Under the pieces are notes generated by a model. It was not told where the DNA came from, did not search any database, and saw only the letters and a list, made by a program, of their open reading frames with translations. Positions 8,108 to 17,706 of a DNA stretch of 64,000 nt are shown here, in pieces. The DNA lies in the NCBI RefSeq assembly GCF_003711105.1, contig NZ_CP023865.1:2629001-2693000 (forward strand). Direction: 5' to 3'. Numbering within the stretch: position 1 is the stretch's first letter; each line of letters starts with the position of its first letter. The position numbers and the translations under genes were made by a program. This stretch comes from Actinoplanes teichomyceticus ATCC 31121. GTDB lineage: Bacteria > Actinomycetota > Actinomycetes > Mycobacteriales > Micromonosporaceae.

Positions 8108-9018
8108 TCAGGCCGATCGCCCGGCGGGTCCTGACCGGGGTGACCGTGCTGTGGGCGGCGGCCACCGCGGCGTACCTCGCGCTGCTGGCCGCCCCCGGCG
8201 ACATGGTGGACAGCATCATCGGCGACGGCGCGGACACCCCGGGCATCCGTGCCGAGATCATCCGCGAGTGGCACCTCGACCGGCCCGCCGCCGTGCAGTA
8301 CCTGGACTACCTGTGGCGGGCCGCGCGCGGCGACCTGGGCCGGTCGTACCTGCTGCAGCGACCGGTCGCCGAGGTGATCGGCGCCCAGCTGGCACCGACG
8401 CTGAAACTGGCCGCCGCGGCGGCCGGGGTCGGCGTCGTGCTGGCCCTGACGCTGGCGCTCGCCGCCCGCCGGCCGTGGGCGCGCGGGCTGAGCTCGACCG
8501 TGGAGCTGGTGCTGGTCTCCACCCCGCCGTTCCTGATCGGGATCGTGCTGCTGAGCATCTTCTCGTTCCGGCTCGGCTGGTTCCCGGTCTCCGGTGACCG
8601 GGGCGCCGCCGCGCTGGTGCTGCCGGCCGTCACGCTCGGCCTGCCGGTCGCCGGGACGCTCGCCCAGGTGCTGCGCGACGGCCTGGACCGGGCCCTGGAG
8701 CAGCCGTTCGCGGTCACCGCCCGCGCGCGTGGGCTGCGCGAGAGCGCGGTGCTGGCCCGGCACGCGCTGCGGCACGCCCTGCTGAGCGGGGTCACCATGC
8801 TCGGCTGGATGTTCGGCGTGCTGGCCGGCGGCACCGTGATCATCGAGCAGGTGTTCGGCCGGCCCGGGCTCGGCCAGGTCGCCGTGCAGGCGGTCGGCGC
8901 CGGTGACATGCCCGTGGTGCTCGCGGTCGTGGTGCTCGGCGCGGCCGTCTTCGTGGTGATCAACACGCTCGCGGACCTCACCTACCTGATCATCGATCCC
9001 CGGCTGCGGAGGACCTGA
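8104..9018 (+). CDS. ABC transporter permease (DppB-like)
   Basis: A 304-residue inner-membrane permease of the oligopeptide/opine class. It starts with GTG inside the stop codon of the binding protein (GTGA overlap). N-terminal VLTGVTVLWAAATAAYLALLAAPGD and the DppB-type conserved stretch GDLGRSY...QLAPTLKLA are present; the ATPase-contact loop is RARGLRESAVLARHALRHALL (EAA-like), followed by the hydrophobic GTVIIEQVFGRPGLGQ segment that is diagnostic for this permease. It forms the channel with the DppC-like protein that follows two bases later. Confidence 0.9.
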   Translation: MIRPIARRVLTGVTVLWAAATAAYLALLAAPGDMVDSIIGDGADTPGIRAEIIREWHLDRPAAVQYLDYLWRAARGDLGRSYLLQRPVAEVIGAQLAPTLKLAAAAAGVGVVLALTLALAARRPWARGLSSTVELVLVSTPPFLIGIVLLSIFSFRLGWFPVSGDRGAAALVLPAVTLGLPVAGTLAQVLRDGLDRALEQPFAVTARARGLRESAVLARHALRHALLSGVTMLGWMFGVLAGGTVIIEQVFGRPGLGQVAVQAVGAGDMPVVLAVVVLGAAVFVVINTLADLTYLIIDPRLRRT

Positions 9019-9020
9019 CG

Positions 9021-9872
9021 ATGACCGTCGCCCTGACCCGGCCCCGCGCCGTGCGGCTGGCCGTGGGCCGGCCCCGCCCCGGTGTCACGCTCGCCGCCGT
9101 CTTCCTGGCCCTGGTGCTGACCGCGGCGGTGTGGCCGGCGCTGCTGGCCGGCGACCCGCTGGCCGCCGACCCGCTGCACGCGCTGCAGGCGCCCTCGGCC
9201 GGGCACCTGTTCGGCACCGACCAGCTCGGCCGGGACGTGTTCGACCGGGTGGTGCACGGCGCCCGCCACTCGCTGAGCATCGGGGTGGCGGCCACCGCCC
9301 TCGCGGTCGGCGCCGGCATCCTGCTCGGCCTGGTCGCCGGGTCCACCCACCGGCTCGCCGACGAGGCGCTCAGCCGCTCGTTCGACGCGCTGGCCGCCTT
9401 CCCGCTGGTGCTGCTGGCGTTGCTGTTCATCGCGCTCGCCGGGCCCGGCGCCACCAGCCTGATCGTGGCGATCGGGGTGGCGCTGGTGCCGCACTTCGCC
9501 CGGGTGGTGCGGGCACAGACGTTCGTGGTGCGCCGGGCCGCGTACGTCACGCACGCGGTCGCCTTCGGCGCCGGCCGGTCCCGCCTGGTGCTGCGCCACG
9601 TGCTGCCCAACGTGCTCGGCCCGGTCCCGGTGCTCGCGGTGATCGGGCTCGGTGAGGCGGTGCTGCTCGCCGCCGGGCTCAGCTTCCTCGGCATGGGACC
9701 GCAGCCGCCGTCGCCGGAATGGGGCGCGATGATCGCCGAGGGCCGCGGCTACCTGCACGTCGCCTGGTGGGCGTCGATCCTGCCGGGCGCCGCGGTCACC
9801 GCCACGATCCTCGCGCTCACCGTCGCCGGCCGTTTCCTGCAGCGCCGCTTCGAGGGACGGGACCTGCCATGA
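9021..9872 (+). CDS. ABC transporter permease (DppC-like)
   Basis: A 283-residue partner permease. The family hallmarks are the N-terminal HLFGTDQLGRDVFDRVVHGAR motif and the coupling loop AFGAGRSRLVLRHVLPNVLGP, then FLGMGPQPPSPEWGAMIAEGR near the C-terminus. It begins two bases after the upstream permease stop, and its own stop overlaps the ATG of the ATPase gene, so synthesis of the complex is tightly coupled. Confidence 0.9.
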   Translation: MTVALTRPRAVRLAVGRPRPGVTLAAVFLALVLTAAVWPALLAGDPLAADPLHALQAPSAGHLFGTDQLGRDVFDRVVHGARHSLSIGVAATALAVGAGILLGLVAGSTHRLADEALSRSFDALAAFPLVLLALLFIALAGPGATSLIVAIGVALVPHFARVVRAQTFVVRRAAYVTHAVAFGAGRSRLVLRHVLPNVLGPVPVLAVIGLGEAVLLAAGLSFLGMGPQPPSPEWGAMIAEGRGYLHVAWWASILPGAAVTATILALTVAGRFLQRRFEGRDLP

Positions 9873-11401
9873 TCCGGGTCGAGGACCTGCGGGTCACCTT
9901 CCACCTGCCCCGGCGCGCCGTCGAGGCGGTCCGCGGGGTCAGTTTCACCATCGAGTCCGGCGAGTGCGTGGCGATCGTCGGCGAGTCCGGCTCCGGCAAG
10001 AGCGTCACCGCCCGCAGCCTGGTCGGCCTGGCCGGTCCGGGCGCCCGGGTGGACGCCGCCCGGCTGGAGGTCGGCGGGCGGGACGCGCGCCGCTTCGCGC
10101 CGCGGGACTGGCGCCGGCTGCGCGGCGGGTTCGCCGCCCTGGTGCTGCAGGACGCCCTGGTCTCGCTCGACCCGCTGCGCACGGTGGGCGCGGAGATCGG
10201 TGAGGTCCTGCGGGTGCACGGCCAGGGTTCGCCCGCCGACCGTACGAGCCGGGTGCACCGCCTGCTGGAGGAGGTGCACGTGCCGGAGCCGGCGCGCCGG
10301 GCCAGGCAGTACCCGCATCAGCTCTCCGGCGGGCTGCGCCAGCGCGCGCTGATCGCCTCCGCCCTGGCCGGGCGCCCGAAGCTGCTGATCGCCGACGAGC
10401 CGACCACCGCCCTGGACGCCACCGTGCAGGCGCAGATCCTCGCCCTGCTCGCCGAGCGGCGGGCGGCCGGTCAGACGTTGCTGCTGATCAGCCACGACCT
10501 GGCCGTCGTCAGCCGGCTGGCCGACCGGATCCTGGTGATGCGGGACGGGCGGATCGTCGAGACCGGGACGACCCGGGCGCTGCTGTCCGGGGCCGGTCAT
10601 CCGTACACCAGGGGTCTGATCGCCGCCGCGCGGGGCCGCCGCCGGGAGCCGGCCGCCGAGCCCGGCCCGGTGGTCGCGCAGGCGACCGGGCTGCGCAAGG
10701 TCTACGGCGACCGCACCGTGCTGCACGGCGTCGACGTCGACGTGCGGCGCGGCGAGATCGTCGGCCTGGTCGGCGAGTCCGGCTCCGGCAAGACCACCGT
10801 GGCGCAGCTGCTGTTCGGGCTGATCGAGCCGACGTCCGGGCAGGTCCGCTTCGAGGGGCAGCGGTTCAGCGGGGTGAGCGAACGGTCCCGGCGGCCGATC
10901 CGCCGGCGGCTGCAGTTCATCGCCCAGGACCCGCTGTCGGCGTTCGACCCGCGCTGGACCGTGCGCCGCATCGTCGGCGAGGCGCTGCCCCGCGGCGCGA
11001 CCGTGGCCCCGGTCCTGGAGCGGGTGGGGCTCGGCGCGGACGTGCTGGACCGTTACCCGCGGCAGCTGTCCGGCGGGCAGCGGCAGCGTGTCGCCATCGC
11101 CCGCGCCATCGCGCCACGACCGAGTCTGATCATCTGCGACGAGCCGGTGTCCGCCCTGGACGTCTCGGTGCAGGCGCAGATCCTGGACCTGCTCGCCGGG
11201 ATCCGTGCGACCGACGGGACCGCGCTGCTGTTCATCTCGCACGACCTCGGCGTGATCCGCGACCTGGCCGACCGGGTGCTGGTCATGCACGACGGGCGGG
11301 TGGTGGAGCAGGGGCCGGTCCGGGCCGTCTTCGACCGGCCCGGACACGAGTACACCCGCAAACTGCTCGACGCCGTACCGAAACTGGAGGTTCCGGCATG
11401 A
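9869..11401 (+). CDS. fused ABC transporter ATPase (DppD-DppF type)
   Basis: A 510-residue double ATPase that powers the importer. The first nucleotide-binding domain has Walker A GESGSGKS at about residue 40, signature LSGGLRQR at about 152 and Walker [10 protein letters not shown]; the second repeats them as GESGSGKT (~302), LSGGQRQR (~400) and LIICDEPVS (~424). Each half ends with the oligopeptide-type tail (HPYTRGLI and HEYTRKLL). Fusion of the DppD and DppF halves is common in such actinobacterial importers. It overlaps both neighbours by four bases. Confidence 0.92.
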   Translation: MIRVEDLRVTFHLPRRAVEAVRGVSFTIESGECVAIVGESGSGKSVTARSLVGLAGPGARVDAARLEVGGRDARRFAPRDWRRLRGGFAALVLQDALVSLDPLRTVGAEIGEVLRVHGQGSPADRTSRVHRLLEEVHVPEPARRARQYPHQLSGGLRQRALIASALAGRPKLLIADEPTTALDATVQAQILALLAERRAAGQTLLLISHDLAVVSRLADRILVMRDGRIVETGTTRALLSGAGHPYTRGLIAAARGRRREPAAEPGPVVAQATGLRKVYGDRTVLHGVDVDVRRGEIVGLVGESGSGKTTVAQLLFGLIEPTSGQVRFEGQRFSGVSERSRRPIRRRLQFIAQDPLSAFDPRWTVRRIVGEALPRGATVAPVLERVGLGADVLDRYPRQLSGGQRQRVAIARAIAPRPSLIICDEPVSALDVSVQAQILDLLAGIRATDGTALLFISHDLGVIRDLADRVLVMHDGRVVEQGPVRAVFDRPGHEYTRKLLDAVPKLEVPA

Positions 11402-12396
11402 CATCGCACCTGGCGGTCGCCCTCGACGGCGACTCCTTCGACGCCGCCGACTGGGTGGCCCAGGTCCGCCTGGCCGACGAGGCCGGGCTGGACCTCGTCA
11501 CCTTCGAGGACAGCTTCGGCCGGCGCGGCCCGGACGCGGTGCTGGTCGCCTCCCGCGTCGCGCCGCTGACCCGGCACGTCGGGCTGGTCCCGGTCGCGAC
11601 GACCACCCACACCGAGCCGTTCCACCTGTCCACCGCCCTGGCCACGCTCGACCACGTCAGCCACGGGCGGGCCGGCTGGCAGGTGCGGGTCTCCGCCGAC
11701 CCGGCCGAGGCGGCGCTGCTCGGCCGGCGCGCGCCGCTCGGCTTCGACGAGCTGTTCGCCGAGGCCGCCGACGCGGTCGAGGTGGTCCGGCGGCTCTGGG
11801 ACAGCTGGGCGGACGACGCGATCATCAAGGACGTCGCCACCGGACGGTTCATCGACCGGGACAAGCTGCACTACATCGACTTCGCCGGGCCGTACTTCGC
11901 GGTCAAGGGCCCGTCGATCGTGCCGCGTCCGCCGCAGGGGCAGCCGGTGGTCGCGGCGCTGGCCCACGGCCCGCGGGTGTGGCAGCGCCTCGACGCCGAC
12001 GTCTACTTCACCACGCCCGCCGACGCGGACGCCGCCGCGCGCATCGTCCGGCAGATCCCGGCCGGGCGGAAGGTCTTCGCCGACCTGGTCGCCTTCCTCG
12101 ACGACGACCAGCGAACCGCGATCGGCCGCCGCGGCGCGGCCATCTCCGACGCCGCCGTCTTCGCCGGGACGCCCGCCGGGCTCGCCGACCTGATCGCCGC
12201 CTGGCAGCCGGCCGGGCTCGCCGGGTTCCGGCTGTGGCCCGGCGACCCGGCACACGACCTGCCCGCGATCACCCGCGAGCTGGTCCCCGAGCTGCGCCGG
12301 CGCGGGCTGTTCCAGCCGTCGGCCGCCACCACCCTGCGCGACCGGCTCGGCCTGCCGGCGGCCGTCAACCGTTACGAAGGAGCCGCACGTGCCTAA
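11398..12396 (+). CDS. LLM-class (luciferase-like) flavin-dependent oxidoreductase 1
   Basis: A 332-residue TIM-barrel flavoenzyme expected to use reduced FMN from a separate reductase. Luciferase-family features are the N-terminal AGLDLVTFEDSFG (strand 2), HVGLVPVATTTHTEPFHLST and TLDHVSHGRAGWQVRVS, close to the NtaA/DszA branch. It is shorter than the ~440-residue members of that branch. Its start overlaps the ATPase stop by four bases and its end overlaps the next monooxygenase by eight. No flavin reductase is encoded in the operon, so reductant must come from elsewhere. The substrate is unknown. Confidence 0.85.
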   Translation: MTSHLAVALDGDSFDAADWVAQVRLADEAGLDLVTFEDSFGRRGPDAVLVASRVAPLTRHVGLVPVATTTHTEPFHLSTALATLDHVSHGRAGWQVRVSADPAEAALLGRRAPLGFDELFAEAADAVEVVRRLWDSWADDAIIKDVATGRFIDRDKLHYIDFAGPYFAVKGPSIVPRPPQGQPVVAALAHGPRVWQRLDADVYFTTPADADAAARIVRQIPAGRKVFADLVAFLDDDQRTAIGRRGAAISDAAVFAGTPAGLADLIAAWQPAGLAGFRLWPGDPAHDLPAITRELVPELRRRGLFQPSAATTLRDRLGLPAAVNRYEGAARA

Positions 12397-13657
12397 GCAG
12401 ATCATCCTCGCGGCGCATTTCCCGGGCGTGAACAACACGACCGTGTGGAGCGACCCGCGCGCCGGCAGCCAGATCGCGTTCGCGTCGTTCGAGCACCTGG
12501 CGCGGACCGCCGAGCGCGGCCGGTTCGACTTCTTCTTCCTGGCCGAGGGGCTGCGGCTGCGCGAGCAGCGCGGCCTGATCCACGACCTGGACGTGGTCGG
12601 CCGCCCGGACACCCTGACCGTGCTCGCCGCGCTGGCCGCGGTGACCGAGCACCTCGGCCTGGCCGGCACCCTCAACGCCACCTACCACGAGCCGTACGAG
12701 CTGGCCCGCCAGCTGGCCACCCTCGACCACCTCTCCGGCGGCCGGGCCGCGTGGAACGTGGTCACCTCACCGGGCGGGTTCTTCGGCGCCAACTTCCGGC
12801 GCGGCGGCTTCCTCGACCACGCCGACCGGTACCTGCGCGCCGGAGAGTTCATCGAGGCCGCCCGGGCGCTGTGGGACTCCGACGGCGGCGACTTCGCGTA
12901 CCGCGGGCGGCAGTTCGACATCCGGGGCCGTTTCGGGGCGCCGCGCAGCCCGCAGGGCCACCCGGTGATCCTGCAGGCCGGTGACTCCGACGGCGGGCGC
13001 GAGCTGGCCGCGAAGTACACCGACGCGATCTTCTCCCGGCACCACCAGCTCGCCGACGCGCAGGAGTTCTACCGCGACGTCAAGAGCCGGCTGGCGCGGT
13101 ACGGCCGGGACCGGGACAGCCTGAAGATCATTCCCGGGGTGTCGTACGTGCTCGGCGACAGCGACGCCGACGCCCAGGAGAAGGCCCACCACATCCGGCG
13201 CCAGCAGGTCAGCCCGCAGACCGCGATCCTGCTGCTGGAGCAGCTGTGGAACCGGGACCTGTCCGGGTACGACCCGGACGGCCCGCTGCCGGAGATCGAC
13301 CCGCGGCTCGACGAGGACGACACCATCGTCCAGGGCCGGGCCGGCATGTACGCCGACCGGCTGCGGACCGCGAACGAGTGGCGGGCCCGCGCCGAGCAGA
13401 AGAACCTCGGCATCCGCGACCTGATCATCGAGGTGACCGGCCGGCAGAACTTCATCGGCACCCCGGCGCGGGTGGCGCAGCAGCTCGACGAGTACGTGCA
13501 GACCGACGCCTGCGACGGGTTCATCCTGGTCCCGCACCTGACCCCGACCGGCCTCGACGACTTCGTCGACCAGGTCGTGCCGCTGCTGCAGGAGCGCGGC
13601 GTGTTCCGCACCGAGTACGAGGCCGGCACGCTGCGCGGGAACCTGGGGCTGGCATGA
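12389..13657 (+). CDS. NtaA/DmoA/SnaA/DszA-family FMN-dependent monooxygenase
   Basis: A 422-residue FMNH2-dependent monooxygenase. The opening AHFPGVNNTTVW, the motif GRFDFFFLAEGLRLREQRG, HLGLAGTLNATYHEPYELAR, and the strongly conserved SGGRAAWNVVTSPGGFFG place it in the family that contains nitrilotriacetate, dimethylsulfide and dibenzothiophene-sulfone monooxygenases. Those enzymes cleave C-N or C-S bonds, which fits carbon-sulfur bond cleavage as the theme of this operon, though the exact substrate cannot be read from sequence. It overlaps its upstream neighbour by eight bases and its downstream neighbour by four. Confidence 0.9.
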   Translation: MPKQIILAAHFPGVNNTTVWSDPRAGSQIAFASFEHLARTAERGRFDFFFLAEGLRLREQRGLIHDLDVVGRPDTLTVLAALAAVTEHLGLAGTLNATYHEPYELARQLATLDHLSGGRAAWNVVTSPGGFFGANFRRGGFLDHADRYLRAGEFIEAARALWDSDGGDFAYRGRQFDIRGRFGAPRSPQGHPVILQAGDSDGGRELAAKYTDAIFSRHHQLADAQEFYRDVKSRLARYGRDRDSLKIIPGVSYVLGDSDADAQEKAHHIRRQQVSPQTAILLLEQLWNRDLSGYDPDGPLPEIDPRLDEDDTIVQGRAGMYADRLRTANEWRARAEQKNLGIRDLIIEVTGRQNFIGTPARVAQQLDEYVQTDACDGFILVPHLTPTGLDDFVDQVVPLLQERGVFRTEYEAGTLRGNLGLA

Positions 13658-14667
13658 GGTTCCTGCTGCTCACCCTGATCACGCACTTCGACCGGGACCG
13701 CAGCCCGGCGCGGCGCCTGCGCGAGGTGGTGGACAGCGCCGTCGTGGCCGAACAGCTCGGCTACGACGGCTTCGCCGTGGGGGAGCGGCACGAGCGGCCG
13801 TTCCTGTCCTCGGCCCCGCCCGTGGTGCTCAGCCACATCGCCGCGCACACCTCCACCATCCGGCTCTGGACCGGTGTCACCACGCTGAGCCTGCTCGACC
13901 CGGTCCGGGCCTTCGAGGACTACAGCACCCTGGACAACCTCTCCGACGGACGCCTCGAACTGATCATCGGCAAGGGCAACGGCGCCGCCCAGGCCCGGCT
14001 GTTCCACGTCACCACCGACGACCAGTGGGACCGGCTGCGGGAGGGCTACGAGCTGTTCCGGCGGCTGTGGCGCGAACCCCGGGTCACCTGGTCCGGGCGG
14101 TTCCGGCCGCCGCTGACCGACGCCGAGACCTGGCCCCGGCCGCTGCAACAGCCGATCACCGTCTGGCACGGCAGCGCCACCAGCCGGGCCTCGGTCGAGC
14201 TGGCCGCGGAGTACGGCGACCCGCTGTTCTCCGCGAACGTCACCCACCCGATCGAGCCGTACGCCGAGCTCATCGACCACTACCGGGAGCGCTGGGCGGC
14301 GCACGGCCACGACCCGGCGGCGATCCGGATCGGCGCGGGCACCGCCGGCTTCCACGTGGCCCGCACCTCGCAGGAGGCGCTGGCGGCGTACCGGCCGGTC
14401 TGGCAGGCCCGGGTCGAACAGTTCCGCCGGGTCGGCGTGGAACCGGTCTTCCCGACCGTGGAGGACGCCGTCGAGCGCAGCTCCGCGCTGATCGGCAGCC
14501 CGCAACAGATCATCGACAAGGTGCACCGCTATCACGAGCGGTTCGGTCACGAGGTCATCCACCTGGCCGCCGACACCGAGGGACTGACCGAGAAGCAGCA
14601 GCGGGCCAGCCTGGAACTGTTCGCCAGCGATGTCGCCCCCGTCTTACGCCAGTTGAAAGGGCGGTAG
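13654..14667 (+). CDS. LLM-class flavin-dependent oxidoreductase 2
   Basis: A 337-residue luciferase-like protein of the two-component type. It shows FAVGERHERPFLSSAPPVVLSHIA, the strand TIRLWTGVTTLSLLDPVR, the glycine-rich LSDGRLELIIGKGNG, and a C-terminal GSPQQIIDKVHRYHERFG segment typical of the family. ATG 13654 overlaps the upstream stop. It is clearly a different subfamily from the two enzymes before it, so the operon carries divergent monooxygenases, not recent duplicates. Confidence 0.87.
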   Translation: MRFLLLTLITHFDRDRSPARRLREVVDSAVVAEQLGYDGFAVGERHERPFLSSAPPVVLSHIAAHTSTIRLWTGVTTLSLLDPVRAFEDYSTLDNLSDGRLELIIGKGNGAAQARLFHVTTDDQWDRLREGYELFRRLWREPRVTWSGRFRPPLTDAETWPRPLQQPITVWHGSATSRASVELAAEYGDPLFSANVTHPIEPYAELIDHYRERWAAHGHDPAAIRIGAGTAGFHVARTSQEALAAYRPVWQARVEQFRRVGVEPVFPTVEDAVERSSALIGSPQQIIDKVHRYHERFGHEVIHLAADTEGLTEKQQRASLELFASDVAPVLRQLKGR

Positions 14668-14671
14668 AGCC

Positions 14672-15790
14672 ATGCCCGTACCCCTCTCGATCCTCGACCT
14701 CGCCCCGCTGGTCGCCGGCGGCGACGTCGGCGACGCCCTGCGCCGCACCCTGGATCTCGCGCGCCACGCCGAACAGTTCGGCTACCACCGGTACTGGGTC
14801 GCCGAGCACCACTTCACCCCCGGGGTCGCCTCGGCGGAGCCGGCGCTGCTGCTCGGCCAGATCGCCGCGGTCACCGACCACATCCGGCTCGGCTCCGGCG
14901 CGGTGCAGACCGGCCACCGGACCGCCGCGTCCATCGTCGAGCAGTTCGGGCTCCTCGACGCGCTCTACCCGGGCCGCTTCGACCTCGGCCTCGGGCGGTC
15001 CGGGCAGGCCAAGAAGGAGGCGCTGCGGGCCGAGGCGGCGGCCGCGGTCCCGGCCCGCGCGGAGGTCGTCGACGGGCTGCTGATCCCGGAACCGTTCTCC
15101 TGGGCGCCGATCTTCGCCTCCGAGCGCAGCGCGCTGATCGGCCGGCTGCTGCAGCAGCCGGGCGCGGAGTCGCTGCCGCTCGGCGAGATCCTCGACCAGA
15201 TCCAGACGCTGCTCGCCGGGCCGTACTCCGACGGGCGCGGCAACGAGGTCACGGCGGTGCCCGGGGCGGGCGCCGACCTGCGGCTGTGGCTGCTCGGCAG
15301 CAGCGGCGGGGAGAGCGCCCGCACGGCCGGGGCGCGCGGCCTGCCCTTCGTGGCGAACTATCACGTGGCCCCGGCCCGGGTGATCGAGGCGGCCGAGGCG
15401 TACCGGGCGGCGTTCCGGCCGTCGGCGACGCTCGCCGAGCCGTACCTGATGGTCTCGGCGGACGTGGTGGTCGCCGAGGACGACCAGACGGCGCGACGCC
15501 TGGCCGCGCCGTACGCGCTGTGGGTGCGCAGCATCCGGACCGGGCTCGGCGCGATCCCGTTCCCCAGCGAGCGGGAGGCCGCCGCGTACGAGTGGAGCGA
15601 CCACGACCGCGCCCTCGTCGCCGACCGGGTGGCGACCCAGTTCGTCGGCTCCCCGGCGACGGTCACCGAGCGGCTGGAGACGCTGCGCCGGGTCACCGGC
15701 GCGGATGAGCTGCTGGTCACGACGATCACCCACCGGCACGCCGACCGGGTCCGCTCCTACGAGCTGCTGGCCAAGGAGTGGGCCGGATAG
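14672..15790 (+). CDS. LLM-class flavin-dependent oxidoreductase 3 (MsnO8-like)
   Basis: A 372-residue luciferase-like enzyme and last gene of the operon. The opening LSILDLAPLVAGGD, HRYWVAEHHFTPGVASAEPA, HIRLGSGAVQTGHR and YPGRFDLGLGRSGQ follow the bacterial-luciferase-like family with conserved AEHH. It starts four bases after the preceding stop with GGGCGG upstream. The operon ends 15 bases before the stop of the convergent sigma-factor gene and no strong hairpin is visible in that short gap. Confidence 0.87.
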   Translation: MPVPLSILDLAPLVAGGDVGDALRRTLDLARHAEQFGYHRYWVAEHHFTPGVASAEPALLLGQIAAVTDHIRLGSGAVQTGHRTAASIVEQFGLLDALYPGRFDLGLGRSGQAKKEALRAEAAAAVPARAEVVDGLLIPEPFSWAPIFASERSALIGRLLQQPGAESLPLGEILDQIQTLLAGPYSDGRGNEVTAVPGAGADLRLWLLGSSGGESARTAGARGLPFVANYHVAPARVIEAAEAYRAAFRPSATLAEPYLMVSADVVVAEDDQTARRLAAPYALWVRSIRTGLGAIPFPSEREAAAYEWSDHDRALVADRVATQFVGSPATVTERLETLRRVTGADELLVTTITHRHADRVRSYELLAKEWAG

Positions 15791-15804
15791 CCGCGCGCCG
15801 CGGT

Positions 15805-17706
15805 TCACACCGCACGCAGGCGGTCGAGGGTGTGACCGGTCATGCGCTTGCAGAGGTAGGCGGCCCGCTCGTAGGACAGGCGCCGCCGTCCGGTCTCCGG
15901 GCAGAGGTCGGCGGCCGCCGGCGGGCGACCGGGGCCGGGGCGCCGCTCGGAGAGGAAGAGCGGGCCACGGGTCCGGCCGGCGATCAGTTCCGGGAGCAGC
16001 CGGGCCGTCCCGGAACGCCAGACGATCGTTTTGTCGCGGGCGCTGCGGTCGTCCAGGTCCAGATCCTCGACATTGAGCGCGAGCACCGCCCCGACCTTCG
16101 CGGCCGACTCCCGCAGCAGGCACCAGAGCACCCGCTCCCGAAGCGCCGGTGCGCCCGACGCCCCGCCGGCCGCCGGCCGATCCGACATCGCGGCGGCCCC
16201 CCGGCCCGGCCCGGAGGCCGGCCCACCCGGGTCAGCGGTGGGCAGCGGGCGGGGCCGGAGGGTGGCGGCGAGTGACGGGTCGCCGGACCATGCGGTGAAG
16301 GAACGGATCGCGGCCACGTGGCGGTTCCAGGTGCGCGGCGACACGTCCGGCCAGCTCAGCGCGACGATCTCGGTCAGTCTGGTGGGGGTCAGGTCGGCCA
16401 GGGGCGTGCGCTCGCCGGCGAGCCGGGCGATGCGGTGCAGGGTCTGACCGTAGGCGCGGGCGGTGGCCGGGCTGCGTGGGGCGAGGAACTCGGCCACCGC
16501 GGGGCCGAGCAGCCGGCCCGGCTCCTCGGGCACGTCCAGAGCCGCCGCTCGGCGCAGCAGGAAGTCGCGCTCGGCCGTGTTGCGGGCCAGGGAGGCCGCT
16601 CGCTGCAGTTCGTGCCGGGCCTGCGTGGGATGGCCGAGCCGGACCAGCAGGTCACCGCGGACGCCGGGCAGCAGGTGGTAGTCCGCCATCTGGGGGTCGG
16701 CGCGCAGTTCGTCGAGCAGGTCGAGGCCGGCCTGCGGCCCGTGCGCGAAAGCCACCGCCACCGCTCGGTTCAGCCGGACGACCGGGGTCGGGAGCAGGCG
16801 CTCCAGGGTCTGGTAGAGCGCGCTTATGCGGACCCAATCGGTGTCTTCGGCCACGTGGCAGACCGCGATCGCCGCCTGCAGCACGTAGGGCCCGATCGGG
16901 CCGCCGGCCTCCCGGGCGCGCAGCATGGCGGCGAAGCCCCGGCGGATGAGCAGCTGATCCCATCGGCCCCGGTTCTGTTCGTGCAGCGGGATCGGCTCAC
17001 CGGCCGGGCCGGTACGCGCCGCCGACCGGGACTGCTGGATCTCCATGAGCGCCACGAGACCGTGCACCTCGGCCTGGTCGGGTGCGAGCACGGCGAGCAT
17101 CCGGCCCAGCCGCAGCGCCTCCAGGCAGAGGTCGGCGCGGATCAGGTCGCTGCCGGAGGTGGCCGCATAGCCCTCGTTGAAGATCAGGTAGACGACCTCC
17201 AGCACGGACGACAGCTGCGCGGACGGCTGGTAGGCCACACCGGCCTCGGCGAGCGTGCGCTTGGCCGCGGCGATCCGCTGCCCGATCACCTGCTCGCTGA
17301 CCAGGAAGGCCCGCGCGATCTCCGCCGGGCTCAGGCCGGCGACGACCCGCAGGGTGAGTGCCACCCGCGCTTCGGTCGGCAGCACGGGATGACAGGAGGT
17401 GAACATCAGCCGCAGAACGTCGTCCCCGGTCGGTTCCGGCGCCCGGGCCAGGTCCGGGGCGAGCCGTTCCCGCGTGCGTGACCGCCTGATGTGGTCCACG
17501 GCCCGGCGTTTGGCGGTGGTCGTCAGCCACGCGCCGGGGTTGTCGGGAATCCCGGTCACCGGCCACTGCTGCAGGGCGGCGACCACGGCGTCCTGTGCGA
17601 GTTCCTCGGCCAGGCCGACGTCGTGCACCAGCCGCAGGAGCCCGGCGACGATCCGCGCGGACTCCTGCTTCCAGACGACGCCGACCGTGGCCGAGAGGTC
17701 GGTCAC
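15805..17706 (-). CDS. ECF42-type sigma factor fused to a degenerate tyrosine-recombinase domain
   Basis: A 633-residue protein, over 200 residues longer than usual ECF42 factors (about 400-420). Residues 1-~160 carry sigma regions 2 and 4 (AEELAQDAVVAALQQW, LSPAEIARAFLVSEQVIGQRI), and residues ~160-395 the TPR-like C-terminal extension of this group (VYLIFNEGY, NRAVAVAFAHG). From about 405 a second protein begins: an integrase core-binding domain (SPATARAYGQTLHRIARLAG, SPRTWNRHVAAIRSFTAW) and part of a catalytic domain (VLWCLLRESAAKVGAVLALN, LIAGRTRGPLFLSERRPGP, GRRRLSYERAAYLCKRMTG). The normal catalytic Arg is Lys (AAK), the HxLRH box is DRLRA, and the protein stops before the catalytic Tyr. 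GTG start overlaps the YCII gene stop. Confidence 0.85.
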   Translation of the reverse strand: MTDLSATVGVVWKQESARIVAGLLRLVHDVGLAEELAQDAVVAALQQWPVTGIPDNPGAWLTTTAKRRAVDHIRRSRTRERLAPDLARAPEPTGDDVLRLMFTSCHPVLPTEARVALTLRVVAGLSPAEIARAFLVSEQVIGQRIAAAKRTLAEAGVAYQPSAQLSSVLEVVYLIFNEGYAATSGSDLIRADLCLEALRLGRMLAVLAPDQAEVHGLVALMEIQQSRSAARTGPAGEPIPLHEQNRGRWDQLLIRRGFAAMLRAREAGGPIGPYVLQAAIAVCHVAEDTDWVRISALYQTLERLLPTPVVRLNRAVAVAFAHGPQAGLDLLDELRADPQMADYHLLPGVRGDLLVRLGHPTQARHELQRAASLARNTAERDFLLRRAAALDVPEEPGRLLGPAVAEFLAPRSPATARAYGQTLHRIARLAGERTPLADLTPTRLTEIVALSWPDVSPRTWNRHVAAIRSFTAWSGDPSLAATLRPRPLPTADPGGPASGPGRGAAAMSDRPAAGGASGAPALRERVLWCLLRESAAKVGAVLALNVEDLDLDDRSARDKTIVWRSGTARLLPELIAGRTRGPLFLSERRPGPGRPPAAADLCPETGRRRLSYERAAYLCKRMTGHTLDRLRAV

